From Donghicola mangrovi (GTDB lineage: Bacteria > Pseudomonadota > Alphaproteobacteria > Rhodobacterales > Rhodobacteraceae), in the NCBI RefSeq assembly GCF_013377535.1, contig NZ_JABCJE010000001.1, forward strand, positions 124,001 through 188,000: a stretch of DNA of 64,000 nucleotides, read 5' to 3'. Positions 1-8,757 of this stretch are shown piece by piece (positions within the stretch are counted from its first letter, which is position 1; every line of letters begins with the position of its first letter). The translations under genes and the position numbers were made by a program. The notes under the pieces are model-generated. The model had not been told where the DNA came from. It worked only from the letters and a program-made list of their open reading frames with translations, and did no database searches.

Positions 1-6
1 GCCGCC

Positions 7-34
7 TGAACAGGTGCGACGGCATGCCTGTTCA
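7..34. repeat. Inverted repeat at the window edge
   Basis: Perfect 8-base inverted repeat (TGAACAGG at 7-14, CCTGTTCA at 27-34) with a 12-base spacer, lying downstream of the small DUF465 gene on the minus strand. There is no T-run, so it is a weak terminator candidate at best. It may belong to a gene beyond the window edge. Confidence 0.3.
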
Positions 35-89
35 AACTGGGTATCTGGGATAGATCGGGCCTTTTCAGCCTACCGGAGTGTTGCCGGTG

Positions 90-257
90 TCAATGGGTCG
101 AAAGGCGTTCGATCTGCTCTTTGAGAGCGAGTTTCTTCTTCTTCAGCTCAGCGATCCGCAGCCTGTCCGCACTGGGCGAACGACTTTCAAATTCTACCTC
201 CTGAGAAAGGGCTTGGTGTTTACGGCGCAGTTCCTGAACGTGCGAAGTCAAGTTCAT
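90..257 (-). CDS. DUF465 (YdcH-like) small protein
   Basis: A 55-residue protein, MNLTSHVQELRRKHQALSQE at the N-terminus and ending ERLSTH. It is almost entirely charged helix: an N-terminal SSHV-xELRxKH-type segment, a short break (SRSPSAD), then a Lys-rich helix LRIAELKKKKLALKEQIERL. This is the pattern of the DUF465/YdcH family, short alpha-helical hairpins of unknown role that are widespread in Proteobacteria. The ATG is preceded by AGAGGAG ten bases upstream, a strong ribosome site that fixes the start. It stands alone, downstream of and separated from the methyltransferase gene on the same strand. Family assignment is by pattern recognition; no biochemical role is known to me. Confidence 0.8.
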   Translation of the reverse strand: MNLTSHVQELRRKHQALSQEVEFESRSPSADRLRIAELKKKKLALKEQIERLSTH

Positions 258-384
258 CTGAGAAAAACTCCTCTCTGCTGTTGTAACAAAACCATGACAG
301 CACAGATTCGTTTAAATGTCACGCCGCAACGCAATAAAAAGAAAGCGTAGGCAGGTTTTGGCGCATTAAATGGAAATATGGTAT

Positions 385-1149
385 CTACAATAACGCAAAG
401 GGAAGTGGTCCACCGTTCCTCAGAACGTCCACTGCCCATGCCATGTAGTCATCTGCATCGGACAAGTGTACCGCACCTTCGTGCATGATCAACGGCGCAT
501 GTAGTCGTAAAGGCGCACGACCGTTCTTGCGCGCCCTCAGAATCACCAGATGCGAGTCCCTATTTGCCCTTGGGGCCAAGGGTTGTATCTGGATCGAGCC
601 CAATCGCCCCGAAATGGCAGAAATCATGTCCCCCAGACGATCAGTGCGCTGGATAAAGGTTGCGTAACCTTTAGGCGCTAGCCTCTTGGCTGCGACCTCG
701 ACCCAGGTGTCCATCGGAGTCGACTCGCCCAGCGCGGTTTCACGCCCCTCGTCTTTTGCAGAATGACGCGATCCGGGGGCATAATAGGGGGGATTGGCGA
801 TCACATGATCGAACTGCATCTGACGCAATTCCGGCGGAAGCATCGCCAAATCCGCCTGATGAACGGTCAGATCGGCGCCATTGCCGGCGGCATTGTGACG
901 CGCCAGCGCGGCGTACTCGGCCTGCAATTCGATACCTGTCAGCCGCAAGCCGGCCACCCGCGCGTTCAGGCACAGGCTGGCCACCCCTGCCCCGCACCCC
1001 AGTTCCAGCACCGTTTGCCCAGTAAATGCAGGCACCGCAGCCGCCAGAAACACCGCATCCACACCGGAACGAAAGCCTTTGCGCGGTTGATGAACCGTCA
1101 CGCGTCCGCCTAGGAAATCGTCAGTGGTCAGATCGGTTTCAGAGCTCAA
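385..1149 (-). CDS. TrmN6-like tRNA1(Val) adenine-N6 methyltransferase
   Basis: A 254-residue class I SAM-dependent methyltransferase. Motif I LELGCGAGVASL (about residues 48-59) binds SAM, and NPPYY (about 119-123) is the catalytic motif of N6-adenine methyltransferases. The start of the protein (DFLGGRVTVHQPRKGFRSG) matches the TrmN6/YfiC type that modifies A37 of tRNA1(Val), although the alphaproteobacterial proteins are rarely tested and the RNA target is inferred. The only plausible start is a TTG at 1149, which lies inside the last codons of the DUF2007 gene, giving an 11-base overlap and probable translational coupling. No ATG occurs before the conserved N-terminus. Confidence 0.8.
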   Translation of the reverse strand: MSSETDLTTDDFLGGRVTVHQPRKGFRSGVDAVFLAAAVPAFTGQTVLELGCGAGVASLCLNARVAGLRLTGIELQAEYAALARHNAAGNGADLTVHQADLAMLPPELRQMQFDHVIANPPYYAPGSRHSAKDEGRETALGESTPMDTWVEVAAKRLAPKGYATFIQRTDRLGDMISAISGRLGSIQIQPLAPRANRDSHLVILRARKNGRAPLRLHAPLIMHEGAVHLSDADDYMAWAVDVLRNGGPLPFALL

Positions 1150-1348
1150 TGCCGTTATCCCGCAAAATGGCGCGCGCCATGAACAGATCTTCTCGGCGCA
1201 CCAGCAGCCTTTGAGGTATTATTCCGAGACCGGCTTCTATGACGCTCATATTTACGTCCACGGTGTAGCAGTCTATATCCTCGCCTGACAGCAGAGCTTG
1301 CGCGAAGGCGATCACAGTGGGGTCGTTGGTGCGTAGGAGCTCTTGCAT
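1139..1348 (-). CDS. DUF2007 putative signal-transducing protein
   Basis: A 69-residue protein beginning MQELLRTNDPTVIAFAQALL. The order (amphipathic start, NDP-x-IAFAQALL, central DIDCYTVD, then VRREDLFMARAIL) is that of the DUF2007 family, a small beta-alpha domain sometimes called a PII-like or putative signal-transducing protein. Function is unknown. It heads a two-gene operon with the methyltransferase, whose TTG start overlaps its 3' end. It is divergent from the prenyl diphosphate synthase gene, with only 56 bases between the two starts, so both promoters must lie close together. Confidence 0.8.
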   Translation of the reverse strand: MQELLRTNDPTVIAFAQALLSGEDIDCYTVDVNMSVIEAGLGIIPQRLLVRREDLFMARAILRDNGIEL

Positions 1349-1404
1349 GCACGACACATAAGAGGTCGCATGACGCTTTGTCGAGATACGGCGATGGGGA
1401 TGGT

Positions 1405-2406
1405 ATGAGCCTGGACGAAACAACCGAAAAACCGCACGAGGCGCTTTCGCGTCATTTGGCTGATGGCATGCAGGCCGTCGACAAACTGATCCGCGAACGG
1501 ATGGTGTCGGACAGCGCACCCCGCATTGCCGATCTGACCGCCCACCTGATCGGTGCAGGCGGCAAGCGTTTGCGCCCCCTGATGACCTTGGCTGCCGCCG
1601 ATCTGTGCGGCTACGAGGGGCCCTATGCGGTGCATCTGGCCGCGACGGTGGAGTTCATCCACACCGCAACCCTGCTGCACGATGACGTCGTGGACGAAAG
1701 CGAACAGCGTCGTGGCCGCCCCACGGCGAACCTGCTTTGGGACAACAAATCCAGCATTCTGGTGGGCGACTACCTGTTTGCCCGCAGCTTCCAGTTGATG
1801 GTTGAAACCGGCCGCCTGCGCGTGCTGGACATCCTTGCCAACGCCTCGGCCACCATTTCCGAGGGCGAGGTTCTGCAGCTGACCGCTGCCAAAGACCTGC
1901 GCACCAACGAAGAGGTCTACCTCAAGATCGTGCGCGGCAAGACGGCGGCTCTGTTCTCGGCGGCGACTCAGGTGGGAGGCGTGATCGCCGATGCCCCCGA
2001 GGAACACGAGCAAGCCCTGTTTGACTACGGTGACGCGCTGGGGATCGCCTTCCAGATCGTGGACGACCTGCTGGACTATGGCGGAAACAGCGCCGCGACC
2101 GGCAAGAACGTGGGTGACGACTTCCGCGAGCGCAAGCTGACCCTGCCGGTGATCAAGGCCGTTGCCGCCGCCGACGAAGAAGAGCGCGCCTTCTGGAAGC
2201 GCACCATCGAAAAGGGCGACCAGCAAGACGGCGATCTGGAAGAGGCGCTGCGCCTGCTGGCCAAGCATGGCGCAATGGAGGCGACCCGTCAGGATGCCTT
2301 GGCATGGGCTGACAAAGCCAAGACGGCGCTCATGGTCCTGCCTGACCGCCCCGTGCGCCAGATGCTGATCAATCTGGCCGACTACGTGGTCGAGCGCGTC
2401 CGCTAA
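1405..2406 (+). CDS. ispB: Long-chain all-trans polyprenyl diphosphate synthase (ubiquinone side chain)
   Basis: A 333-residue trans-prenyltransferase that elongates farnesyl or geranylgeranyl diphosphate with isopentenyl diphosphate to make the ubiquinone tail. GGKRLRP (52-58), the first Asp-rich motif DDVVD (93-97) and the second DDLLD (220-224) are all intact. The residues just before the first motif (HTATLLH) are small, which is typical of long-chain synthases. In Rhodobacteraceae the product is expected to be decaprenyl (Q-10), so ddsA may be the better name; chain length cannot be read from sequence. A TTG 27 bases upstream is in frame, but ATG 1405 has GGGGATGG just before it and is preferred. 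A strong terminator follows inside the opposing ispE gene. Confidence 0.9.
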   Translation: MSLDETTEKPHEALSRHLADGMQAVDKLIRERMVSDSAPRIADLTAHLIGAGGKRLRPLMTLAAADLCGYEGPYAVHLAATVEFIHTATLLHDDVVDESEQRRGRPTANLLWDNKSSILVGDYLFARSFQLMVETGRLRVLDILANASATISEGEVLQLTAAKDLRTNEEVYLKIVRGKTAALFSAATQVGGVIADAPEEHEQALFDYGDALGIAFQIVDDLLDYGGNSAATGKNVGDDFRERKLTLPVIKAVAAADEEERAFWKRTIEKGDQQDGDLEEALRLLAKHGAMEATRQDALAWADKAKTALMVLPDRPVRQMLINLADYVVERVR

Positions 2407-2415
2407 AACGCGCCC

Positions 2416-3249
2416 TCAGGCAAACGACCCAAGCGCCCCGTGGTCCACCCACCACGCGGGCGCTTTTTCTTTGATCTGGTGGGCTGCAGCGCCTGCACTG
2501 TCCGCATCGGCGAACAGCCCGAAACAGGTCGCCCCTGACCCAGACATCCGTGCGATCAACGCGCCCGACGCAGAAATCGCCTCCAGCACATCACCGATCA
2601 CCGGCGCGATGGCGCGGGCGGGCGGCTCCAAATCGTTGCGCTGGGTGGCCAGCCAATCCGCGAACCCTTGGGCATTCAGCCCCTCGGGCACCTCGGCCAT
2701 CGGCGGGTTATCTTTTCGCGACAGGCCACGGAAAACGGCGGGGGTTGGCACTTCGACACCGGGGTTCACCAGCACCATCCACATCGCGGGCAGCGCAGGC
2801 ACATCGGTTAGAACTTCGCCCACGCCGGACATGATGCACGGCGCAGCCCGCAGGCACACCGGCACATCCGCCCCCAGCGACAGCCCCCGATCCGCAGGCA
2901 AATCAACGCCCCACAAGGCCGACAGCGCGCGCAGCGACGCCGCCGCGTCCGAAGACCCTCCCCCAATGCCCGCTGCCGCTGGCAAATGCTTCTCCAGAGT
3001 AATTTCGGCCCCGCCAGCCCCCAGCAGCGCCGCTGCCCGTAGAACCAGATTTTCCGGCCCGGTCGGAACGCCAGCCGCCCGAGGCCCCGTCACGGTCAGT
3101 CCCAACGCCTGAGCAGGGGCAACCGTGATCCGATCCCCTACCCCGACAAACACCACCAGCGATCCCAGCAGATGATACCCGTCCGCCCTTTGGCCGGTGA
3201 CATGCAGCGTCAGATTGACCTTGGCGGGCGCAAAAGCCCTATTTTCCAT
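2416..3249 (-). CDS. ispE: 4-diphosphocytidyl-2-C-methyl-D-erythritol kinase
   Basis: A 277-residue GHMP kinase of the non-mevalonate isoprenoid pathway, phosphorylating CDP-methylerythritol. [10 protein letters not shown] near the N-terminus supplies the catalytic Lys10, the glycine-rich phosphate loop is [16 protein letters not shown] (90-105), LGADVP carries the catalytic Asp128, and [10 protein letters not shown] is the C-terminal motif. The ATG overlaps the stop of the upstream TPR gene by 11 bases (ATGGAAAATAG), indicating translational coupling. It converges on the prenyl diphosphate synthase gene with nine bases between the stops. Its last codons also encode that gene's terminator on the other strand. 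Confidence 0.93.
   Translation of the reverse strand: MENRAFAPAKVNLTLHVTGQRADGYHLLGSLVVFVGVGDRITVAPAQALGLTVTGPRAAGVPTGPENLVLRAAALLGAGGAEITLEKHLPAAAGIGGGSSDAAASLRALSALWGVDLPADRGLSLGADVPVCLRAAPCIMSGVGEVLTDVPALPAMWMVLVNPGVEVPTPAVFRGLSRKDNPPMAEVPEGLNAQGFADWLATQRNDLEPPARAIAPVIGDVLEAISASGALIARMSGSGATCFGLFADADSAGAAAHQIKEKAPAWWVDHGALGSFA
2432..2469 (+). terminator. Rho-independent terminator of ispB, inside ispE
   Basis: AGCGCCC (2432-2438) pairs with GGGCGCT (2458-2464), and CGTGGT (2439-2444) pairs with ACCACG (2451-2456), leaving one bulged C and a six-base loop. TTTTT follows on the plus strand. It lies wholly within the 3' coding end of ispE (last codons, minus strand). Confidence 0.85.
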
Positions 3250-4930
3250 CGGCCACCTTGATGGGATCCGCGCCTTCGTCGGCCAGAACCTGATCCAGAC
3301 CAACCTCGAGCTTGCGGCGGATGCGGGTGGCATCCTCTTCCTCGGGGCCAAAGGACAGGGCGCGGTGCCATTGGAAGCGTGCCTCGGTCTTGCGGCCCAC
3401 GGCCCAGTAGCCATCCCCAAGGTGATCGTTCACGATGGGGTCCACGGGCATCAGTTCGGCAGCGCGCTCAAGCTGAACAGCGGCCTCTTCGTAGCGGCCC
3501 AGACGGAACAGCGCCCATCCCAGACTGTCCACGATATGCCCGCTATCGGGCGAGGTCGCGACGGCCTGCTCGATCATGCCCAACGCTTCGTCCAAGTTCT
3601 CATCCATCTCGACCAGCGAATAGCCCAGATAGTTCAGGACTTGCGGCTGACCGGGGCTCAGCTCCAGGGCGTGGCGGAAATCGACCTCGGCCTTGTCCCA
3701 CTGACCCAGACGCTCATAAGCGATGCCGCGGGTGTAGAACGCGAACCAGCGGGCGTCATCGGGATTGGTATAAAGGGAAATCGCCTGATCATAAGCCTTT
3801 ACGGCCTCTGCATATTTCTGTTCGGCGCGGTAGAAATCCCCCAGCGTCAGATGCACGATCGGCAGGTCAGCGTGGGATTTCGAAAGGGCCTGCAGAACCT
3901 CGATCGCGGCGTCGGTCTTGCCCGCGCTGCGCAGGGCATCGGCACGGCCCAGTTCGGCAGCGTGAAAGGCCGGATCAGTCTCGGGCACCTGACGATAGGT
4001 TTCCTCGGCCAGATCATAGCGGCCCATCACGTCCAGCAGGTCCGCCGACAGCAAGGTCGCGTCCACATGATCGGGGCGCAGATACTGCGCGATCCGCGAA
4101 TACAGCAGGGTGTAATCCGGCGCCGCCTCACCTTCCAAGGCGCTGGCAACGGCAAAGAACACCTCGGCCAGACCATCGGTGGCGTTGCGTACATGGGTGA
4201 ATGGCAGGCGGACGCCCTCTTGCATCTGGGCCTTCATCTGGCGCAGCGCGGGGTCCAGTTCCGGCCCGAAGGTGGCGTCGATCATCGCGATCGCCTCGGC
4301 GTTCCGGTCAAGCTGGCTCAGGACTTCGATATTGGCCATCGCGCCGCGGCGGGTGATCTGCAACCGCCCTGTAGTGTCGCCAGCAAAGATCGCCTGAGAC
4401 CCCTCAAGATCCCCGACCAGAGCCAACGCCAAAGCCTTGTGATACAGGCCAAAGCTGTTCAGCCCGTCCTGTTTCGCCACCGCGTCGAATTCGGTCAGCG
4501 CGCCCGCCATATCCCCTTTGCCGACCAGCGCCCAAGCGCGGCTCAGGCCATCGACCAGCGGGCCGATGCCGCGCCCTTCGTCGATCATGGTCTGGACGGT
4601 GGCCCAATCGCTGTCATGGGCGGCTTTGGCGATCAGCGCCATATGCGCCAACTGGCTGCCGATGCCCTGATCGACCATGTCCTGAGCCAAGGGGGCAACC
4701 ATATCGATCTCGCCCAAGGCGATGTTCGCGCCCACCAGACCCTGCATGATCTGGGGGTTGGATTTGTCGACCATCATCGCTTCGGAATAGCGGCTTGCTG
4801 CCTCGGCAAAGTTTCGGTCCGTCTCGGCCACACGCCCTGCCAGATAAGGCCCCGCGACCCCTTGGGCCAAAACGGGAATTCCGGCGCAGGCAAAAGCTGC
4901 AGCCAATACAAACGGGCGGAGTGGTGACAA
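3239..4930 (-). CDS. Exported tetratricopeptide-repeat protein
   Basis: A 563-residue protein with an N-terminal signal peptide ([23 protein letters not shown]) followed almost entirely by TPR units, clearest in the C-terminal half (for example [44 protein letters not shown]). It is presumably a periplasmic or outer-membrane-associated scaffold. Its stop overlaps ispE. This pairing recurs in relatives as far as I recall, but no isoprenoid role is established. The N-terminal half is weaker in repeat register. Exact partner and role are unknown. Confidence 0.85.
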   Translation of the reverse strand: MSPLRPFVLAAAFACAGIPVLAQGVAGPYLAGRVAETDRNFAEAASRYSEAMMVDKSNPQIMQGLVGANIALGEIDMVAPLAQDMVDQGIGSQLAHMALIAKAAHDSDWATVQTMIDEGRGIGPLVDGLSRAWALVGKGDMAGALTEFDAVAKQDGLNSFGLYHKALALALVGDLEGSQAIFAGDTTGRLQITRRGAMANIEVLSQLDRNAEAIAMIDATFGPELDPALRQMKAQMQEGVRLPFTHVRNATDGLAEVFFAVASALEGEAAPDYTLLYSRIAQYLRPDHVDATLLSADLLDVMGRYDLAEETYRQVPETDPAFHAAELGRADALRSAGKTDAAIEVLQALSKSHADLPIVHLTLGDFYRAEQKYAEAVKAYDQAISLYTNPDDARWFAFYTRGIAYERLGQWDKAEVDFRHALELSPGQPQVLNYLGYSLVEMDENLDEALGMIEQAVATSPDSGHIVDSLGWALFRLGRYEEAAVQLERAAELMPVDPIVNDHLGDGYWAVGRKTEARFQWHRALSFGPEEEDATRIRRKLEVGLDQVLADEGADPIKVADGK

Positions 4931-4990
4931 GGGCGCCTCCTGTGGTCTTCGTTAGCGCCAAGCCTACGGGGGCCGCGTCCCCTATGCAAC

Positions 4991-5018
4991 AAAGGGCGAC
5001 CGATTGGCCGCCCCTTTT
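4991..5018 (-). terminator. Terminator downstream of ETF-QO gene
   Basis: Read on the minus strand, AAAGGGGCGGCC pairs with GGTCGCCCTTT (one mismatch, one bulge) around an AATC loop, and TTTGTTG follows. The opposite strand ends in TTTTT, so it could act in both directions. It separates ETF-QO from the TPR-ispE operon. Confidence 0.6.
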
Positions 5019-5041
5019 TGATCACAACAATGCAATCCCGA

Positions 5042-6691
5042 TCACATGTTCGGATAGTTGGGGCCGTCGCCACCCTGCGGCGTGGTCCAGACGATGTTCT
5101 GGCTGGGGTCCTTGATATCGCAGGTTTTGCAGTGGACGCAGTTCTGGAAGTTGATCTGGAACTTGGGTCCGTCCTCGCCCTGCAGAACCTCGTAGACGCC
5201 GGCGGGGCAGTAACGCTGCGCGGGCTCGTCGTATTCGGGCAGGTTGGTTGCGATCGGAACCGAAGGATCCTTCAGCTTCAGATGGCAGGGCTGGCTTTCC
5301 TCGTGGTTGGTGAAGCTGAAGCTGACGTTGGTCAGACGGTCGAACGACAGCACACCATCGGGCTTGGGATAGTCGATTTTCGGGAAGTCCTTTGCCTTGC
5401 CGGTGGCGGCCGCATCCGACTTGCCATGACGCAGGGTGCCCAGGATCGACAGGCCGAACTTCTCGTTCAGGTGCATGTCCAGACCACCCAGCGCGAGGCT
5501 CGCGGTTAGGCCGAACTTGGACCACAGCGGCTTGACGTTGCGGACTTTTTTCAGGTCTTTGCCGATCGCACCTTCACGCAGCTCGGTCTCATAAGCGGTC
5601 AGCTCATCCGACTGACGGCCCGCTTTGATCGCGTCATAGGCAGCTTCTGCTGCGGCCTTGCCCGACAGCATCGCGTTGTGGTTGCCCTTGATACGGGGCA
5701 CGTTGACCAGACCGGCCGAACAACCCAGCAGCGCGCCACCGGGGAAGGTGACTTTGGGGATCGACTGGTAGCCACCCTCGGAAATCGCACGCGCACCATA
5801 AGCCACGCGCTTGCCGCCCTTGAGCAGTTCAGCAACCATCGGATGGTGCTTGAAGCGCTGGAATTCCATGTAGGGGAACAGGTGCGGGTTCTCGTAGTTC
5901 AGGTGCACCACGAAGCCGACGTAAACCTGATTGTTGTCGAGGTGGTAAATGAACGAACCGCCCCCCGCGTTCGAGCCCAGCGGCCAACCCATGGTGTGGG
6001 TGACGGTCCCTTCGCGGTGCTTCTCGGGGTCGATTTCCCAGATCTCTTTCATACCGATGCCGAATTTCTGGGCACAGTGGCCCTTCGACAGCTGGTATTT
6101 CTCCATGACTTCCTTGGACAGCGAGCCGCGCACGCCCTCAGACAGGAAGACGTATTTGCCGTGCAGTTCCATGCCGGGCTCGTAGCCGGGGCCTTCGGAG
6201 CCGTCAGCGTTCTTGCCGAATTCGCCAGCGACCACGCCTTTGACTTCGCCGTTTTCGCCGTAAACCAGCTCAGAGCAGGACATGCCGGGGAAAATCTCGA
6301 CACCCAGTTCTTCGGCTTGCTCGGCCATCCAGCGGCAGACATTCGCCATCGAGACGATGTAGTTGCCGTGGTTGTTCATCAGTTTCGGCATGGGGAAGTT
6401 CGGAACGCGGATTTTGCCCGCCTCACCCAGCACATAGAAGTTGTCTTCCTTGACCGGAACGGTCAGGGGCGCGCCCTTGGCCTTCCAGTCAGGGATCAGG
6501 GCGTCCAGACCGCAGGGGTCCAGAACCGCGCCGGACAGGATGTGGGCGCCCACTTCGGAGCCCTTTTCCAGAACGACGACGTTCAGATCGGCGTCAAGTT
6601 GCTTGAGGCGGATCGCAGCCGACAGACCGGCAGGGCCCGCCCCAACGATGACGACGTCATATTCCATGGCTTCGCGCATACTCTCGGTCAT
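5042..6691 (-). CDS. Electron transfer flavoprotein-ubiquinone oxidoreductase
   Basis: A 549-residue membrane-associated FAD and 4Fe-4S enzyme passing electrons from ETF to ubiquinone, linking acyl-CoA and amine dehydrogenases to respiration. The FAD dinucleotide fold is VIVGAGPAGLSAA (about 14-26). The C-terminal ferredoxin-like domain carries Cys495 and the CVHCKTC cluster (Cys518, 521, 524), the expected four ligands. An in-frame TTG 30 bases upstream is less likely than the ATG at 6691, which has AGAGGAG nine bases before it. It stands as a single gene here; the acyl-CoA dehydrogenase 5 kb away is a plausible electron source. Confidence 0.95.
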   Translation of the reverse strand: MTESMREAMEYDVVIVGAGPAGLSAAIRLKQLDADLNVVVLEKGSEVGAHILSGAVLDPCGLDALIPDWKAKGAPLTVPVKEDNFYVLGEAGKIRVPNFPMPKLMNNHGNYIVSMANVCRWMAEQAEELGVEIFPGMSCSELVYGENGEVKGVVAGEFGKNADGSEGPGYEPGMELHGKYVFLSEGVRGSLSKEVMEKYQLSKGHCAQKFGIGMKEIWEIDPEKHREGTVTHTMGWPLGSNAGGGSFIYHLDNNQVYVGFVVHLNYENPHLFPYMEFQRFKHHPMVAELLKGGKRVAYGARAISEGGYQSIPKVTFPGGALLGCSAGLVNVPRIKGNHNAMLSGKAAAEAAYDAIKAGRQSDELTAYETELREGAIGKDLKKVRNVKPLWSKFGLTASLALGGLDMHLNEKFGLSILGTLRHGKSDAAATGKAKDFPKIDYPKPDGVLSFDRLTNVSFSFTNHEESQPCHLKLKDPSVPIATNLPEYDEPAQRYCPAGVYEVLQGEDGPKFQINFQNCVHCKTCDIKDPSQNIVWTTPQGGDGPNYPNM

Positions 6692-7092
6692 GCTGCTGGC
6701 TCCTCTGTCTTGTTCGCGCAATAATATTTCACATTCGGCGCAGTGTTACGCATGATCAGGCCTGTCGGTCAATCGCGACACGACGTTAAAATGGCCGAAT
6801 GCGGCATTGCGGCACAAGCAGTGCTAAAGCACAAAGAGCCCAAACACAGCCCCTTTTTGCGCGACCAAGTATAGGGTGAGCAAATAGCCGTTTGCCGTGC
6901 CGCGACTCTATCAAAATGTAGACCTGCCTACAGGTCGCCCACAGAAATTCCGGTCTAATCGCGCTCGAAGCGCAGGAATCCTGTCCCATATTCATATGGC
7001 TCTTGAAATTACCCCCCGCCTCAGTTCAGGTAGCGTAACCCTAAAAACCGGCCACCCCACAGGGGGCAAGGCCGATAACGGATTCTGAGGCC
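6692..7092. other. Long intergenic region between divergent ETF-QO and greA
   Basis: About 400 bases with no credible gene; the longest open frames (60-70 codons) have no family resemblance or ribosome site. It must hold the promoters for both divergent genes. A perfect inverted repeat GACCTG/CAGGTC (6921-6926 and 6931-6936, CCTA loop) and a GC hairpin close to greA are visible. I see no known RNA. Confidence 0.5.
7049..7074 (+). promoter_or_regulatory. Hairpin in the greA leader
   Basis: CGGCC (7049-7053) pairs with GGCCG (7070-7074), and CCCC (7055-7058) with GGGG (7062-7065), around an ACA loop. It ends 18 bases before the greA ATG, so it could affect ribosome access or be an attenuator without a T-run. 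Function is inferred only from position. Confidence 0.35.
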
Positions 7093-7563
7093 ATGGAAAA
7101 AGTACCTATGACCCGCGCGGGTGCAACCGCGCTCGAGAGTGAATTGAAGCACCTGAAGTCGGTCGAGCGCCCTGCTATTATCAAGGCAATCGCCGAAGCC
7201 CGCGAACACGGCGACCTGTCGGAAAACGCCGAATACCATTCCGCGCGCGAAAAGCAGTCCTTTATCGAGGGCCGCATCAAGGAACTCGAAGGCATCATTT
7301 CGCTGGCCGAAGTGATCGACCCCACCAAGCTGTCCGGCTCGATCAAATTCGGCGCGACCGTCACCGTTGTGGACGAAGACACCGACGAAGAGAAAACCTG
7401 GCAGATCGTTGGCGAATACGAAGCCGACATCGAAAAGGGTCTTCTGAACATCAAATCGCCCATCGCCCGTTCGCTGATCGGCAAGGACGAAGGCGACAGC
7501 GTCGAGGTGCGTACCCCCGGCGGCCAGAAGTCCTACGAAGTGCTCAAGGTTTCGTACCTCTAA
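7093..7563 (+). CDS. greA: Transcription elongation factor GreA
   Basis: A 156-residue transcript-cleavage factor that rescues backtracked RNA polymerase. The N-terminal coiled coil carries the acidic tip ([20 protein letters not shown], about 39-57), and the C-terminal FKBP-like domain runs from about residue 80. The start [10 protein letters not shown] aligns with the usual GreA N-terminus, which favours ATG 7093 even though GAGG is only two bases from it. Length is standard. A 340-residue membrane protein gene follows by nine bases and is probably cotranscribed. Confidence 0.95.
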   Translation: MEKVPMTRAGATALESELKHLKSVERPAIIKAIAEAREHGDLSENAEYHSAREKQSFIEGRIKELEGIISLAEVIDPTKLSGSIKFGATVTVVDEDTDEEKTWQIVGEYEADIEKGLLNIKSPIARSLIGKDEGDSVEVRTPGGQKSYEVLKVSYL

Positions 7564-7572
7564 GGCGCCCGG

Positions 7573-8595
7573 ATGTCCAAGCGCGCACAGAGCCCCAGCG
7601 CCCCGCCCGGCCTATACGACCGCAGCGAGGCCGAGCCCCGGTTCGACATCAGCCCCGGTGAATGGATTGCCGTTGCACTGACGATCGTGTGGCTCGCTCT
7701 TTGCGCGCTGTTTTTCTTTGGGGTCGATGGCGCCCCCGAAGTGGACGGCCTGAGAATCGTGATCGAGGTTCTGGCCGTCTTCATGCCGATCGGTATGGTC
7801 TGGGTGGGCGCCACCGCGTCCCGCTCGGCCCGCATCATCCGCGACGAGGCTGCCCGCCTTCACATCGCGATCGACGGCATCCGCCAAACCTACATGGCCA
7901 GCCAACAACACAGCCCACGCAGCTCCGGCTCTGACGAAGCCGTGCTGAAAAAGCTGGACGCCCTGCTGGCCACCCAGACCCAGACGGAAAGCGCATTGGC
8001 GATCTTCTCGTCCTCTCGCCGGATGGACGCGATCCGCACGCTGCCCGAAACCCGTCCCCAGACCACATCCGACGACGACCAGCCCTCTCTGGCCCTTGGC
8101 ACCTCGGACGTGGATCTGGCGCCGCCCCTGTCGAACACCGACTTCATCCGCGCGCTGCATTTCCCCGAAACCCCCGAGGACAAAGACGGTTTCGCCGCCC
8201 TGCGCCGCGGCTTGGCCGACCATCAGGTCTCGCAGCTAATCCAAGCGTCCCAGGACATCCTGACCCTCTTGTCCCAGGATGGCATCTACATGGACGACCT
8301 GCGCCCCGACCGCGCCCGCCCCGAACTGTGGCGCAAATTCGCGGCCGGTGAACGCGGCGGCGCTGTTTCCGCGCTCGGAGGCATCCGCGACCGTTCCTCG
8401 CTGGCATTGACCGCGGGCCGGATGCGTCAGGACCCGATCTTCCGCGACGCCGCGCACCACTTCCTGCGCCGTTTCGACAAAGTCTTCGCCTCCTTCACCG
8501 AGCGCGCCAGCGACGAAGAAATCAACCTTTTCGCCGACACCCGCACCGCCCGCGCCTTCATGCTCGTGGGCCGCGCCGCAGGCACCTTCGACTAG
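7573..8595 (+). CDS. Unknown membrane protein downstream of greA
   Basis: A 340-residue protein I cannot assign to a named family. A Pro-rich cytoplasmic N-terminus is followed by two transmembrane segments (about residues 31-52 and 61-80), a helical region with possible coiled coil (about 85-145), a low-complexity Ser/Thr/Asp linker (about 150-190), and a compact C-terminal domain rich in helices that ends FMLVGRAAGTFD. The two-helix anchor plus long cytoplasmic part suggests a membrane-bound scaffold or regulator. Similar proteins occur beside greA in Rhodobacteraceae as far as I recall. Cotranscription with greA is likely (nine-base gap). Confidence 0.8.
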   Translation: MSKRAQSPSAPPGLYDRSEAEPRFDISPGEWIAVALTIVWLALCALFFFGVDGAPEVDGLRIVIEVLAVFMPIGMVWVGATASRSARIIRDEAARLHIAIDGIRQTYMASQQHSPRSSGSDEAVLKKLDALLATQTQTESALAIFSSSRRMDAIRTLPETRPQTTSDDDQPSLALGTSDVDLAPPLSNTDFIRALHFPETPEDKDGFAALRRGLADHQVSQLIQASQDILTLLSQDGIYMDDLRPDRARPELWRKFAAGERGGAVSALGGIRDRSSLALTAGRMRQDPIFRDAAHHFLRRFDKVFASFTERASDEEINLFADTRTARAFMLVGRAAGTFD

Positions 8596-8596
8596 G

Positions 8597-8623
8597 CTTC
8601 TTCTTTGCAAAAATACTCAAAAT
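8597..8623 (-). repeat. Intergenic GAGTATTT...CAAAG element, copy 1
   Basis: On the minus strand this reads ATTTTGAGTATTTTTGCAAAG then AAGAAGC, starting two bases after the upstream stop codon. The same core (GAGTATTT, 4-6 bases, CAAAG, AGAAG) occurs at 26254-26316 and 53351-53420. See findings. Confidence 0.6.
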
Positions 8624-8644
8624 CCGCCCTCCCCCACAGGGCGG
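8624..8644. terminator. Hairpin after the greA-linked membrane protein
   Basis: Perfect 7-base stem CCGCCCT (8624-8630) and AGGGCGG (8638-8644). No T-run follows, so termination would have to use the adjacent AT-rich element or another factor. Confidence 0.45.
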
Positions 8645-8757
8645 ACCAGTGCGAGTTGTGACGAACAGCCCAACAAAATTTTATCACTTGATCAGATTGC
8701 ATCACGTCACCTGATGCTCTAGCCATGTCCGGACGCATTTTTTCGCAGGACATTCCC

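Noticed and set aside
3197-4927. A 576-codon plus-strand frame
   Set aside because: It is the antisense of the TPR gene; biased GC codons keep it open. It has no family features, and the minus-strand protein has a clear signal peptide and TPR repeats.
6786-6995. A 69-codon minus-strand frame in the ETF-QO/greA gap
   Set aside because: No ribosome site, Cys/Arg-rich mixed composition and no family pattern.
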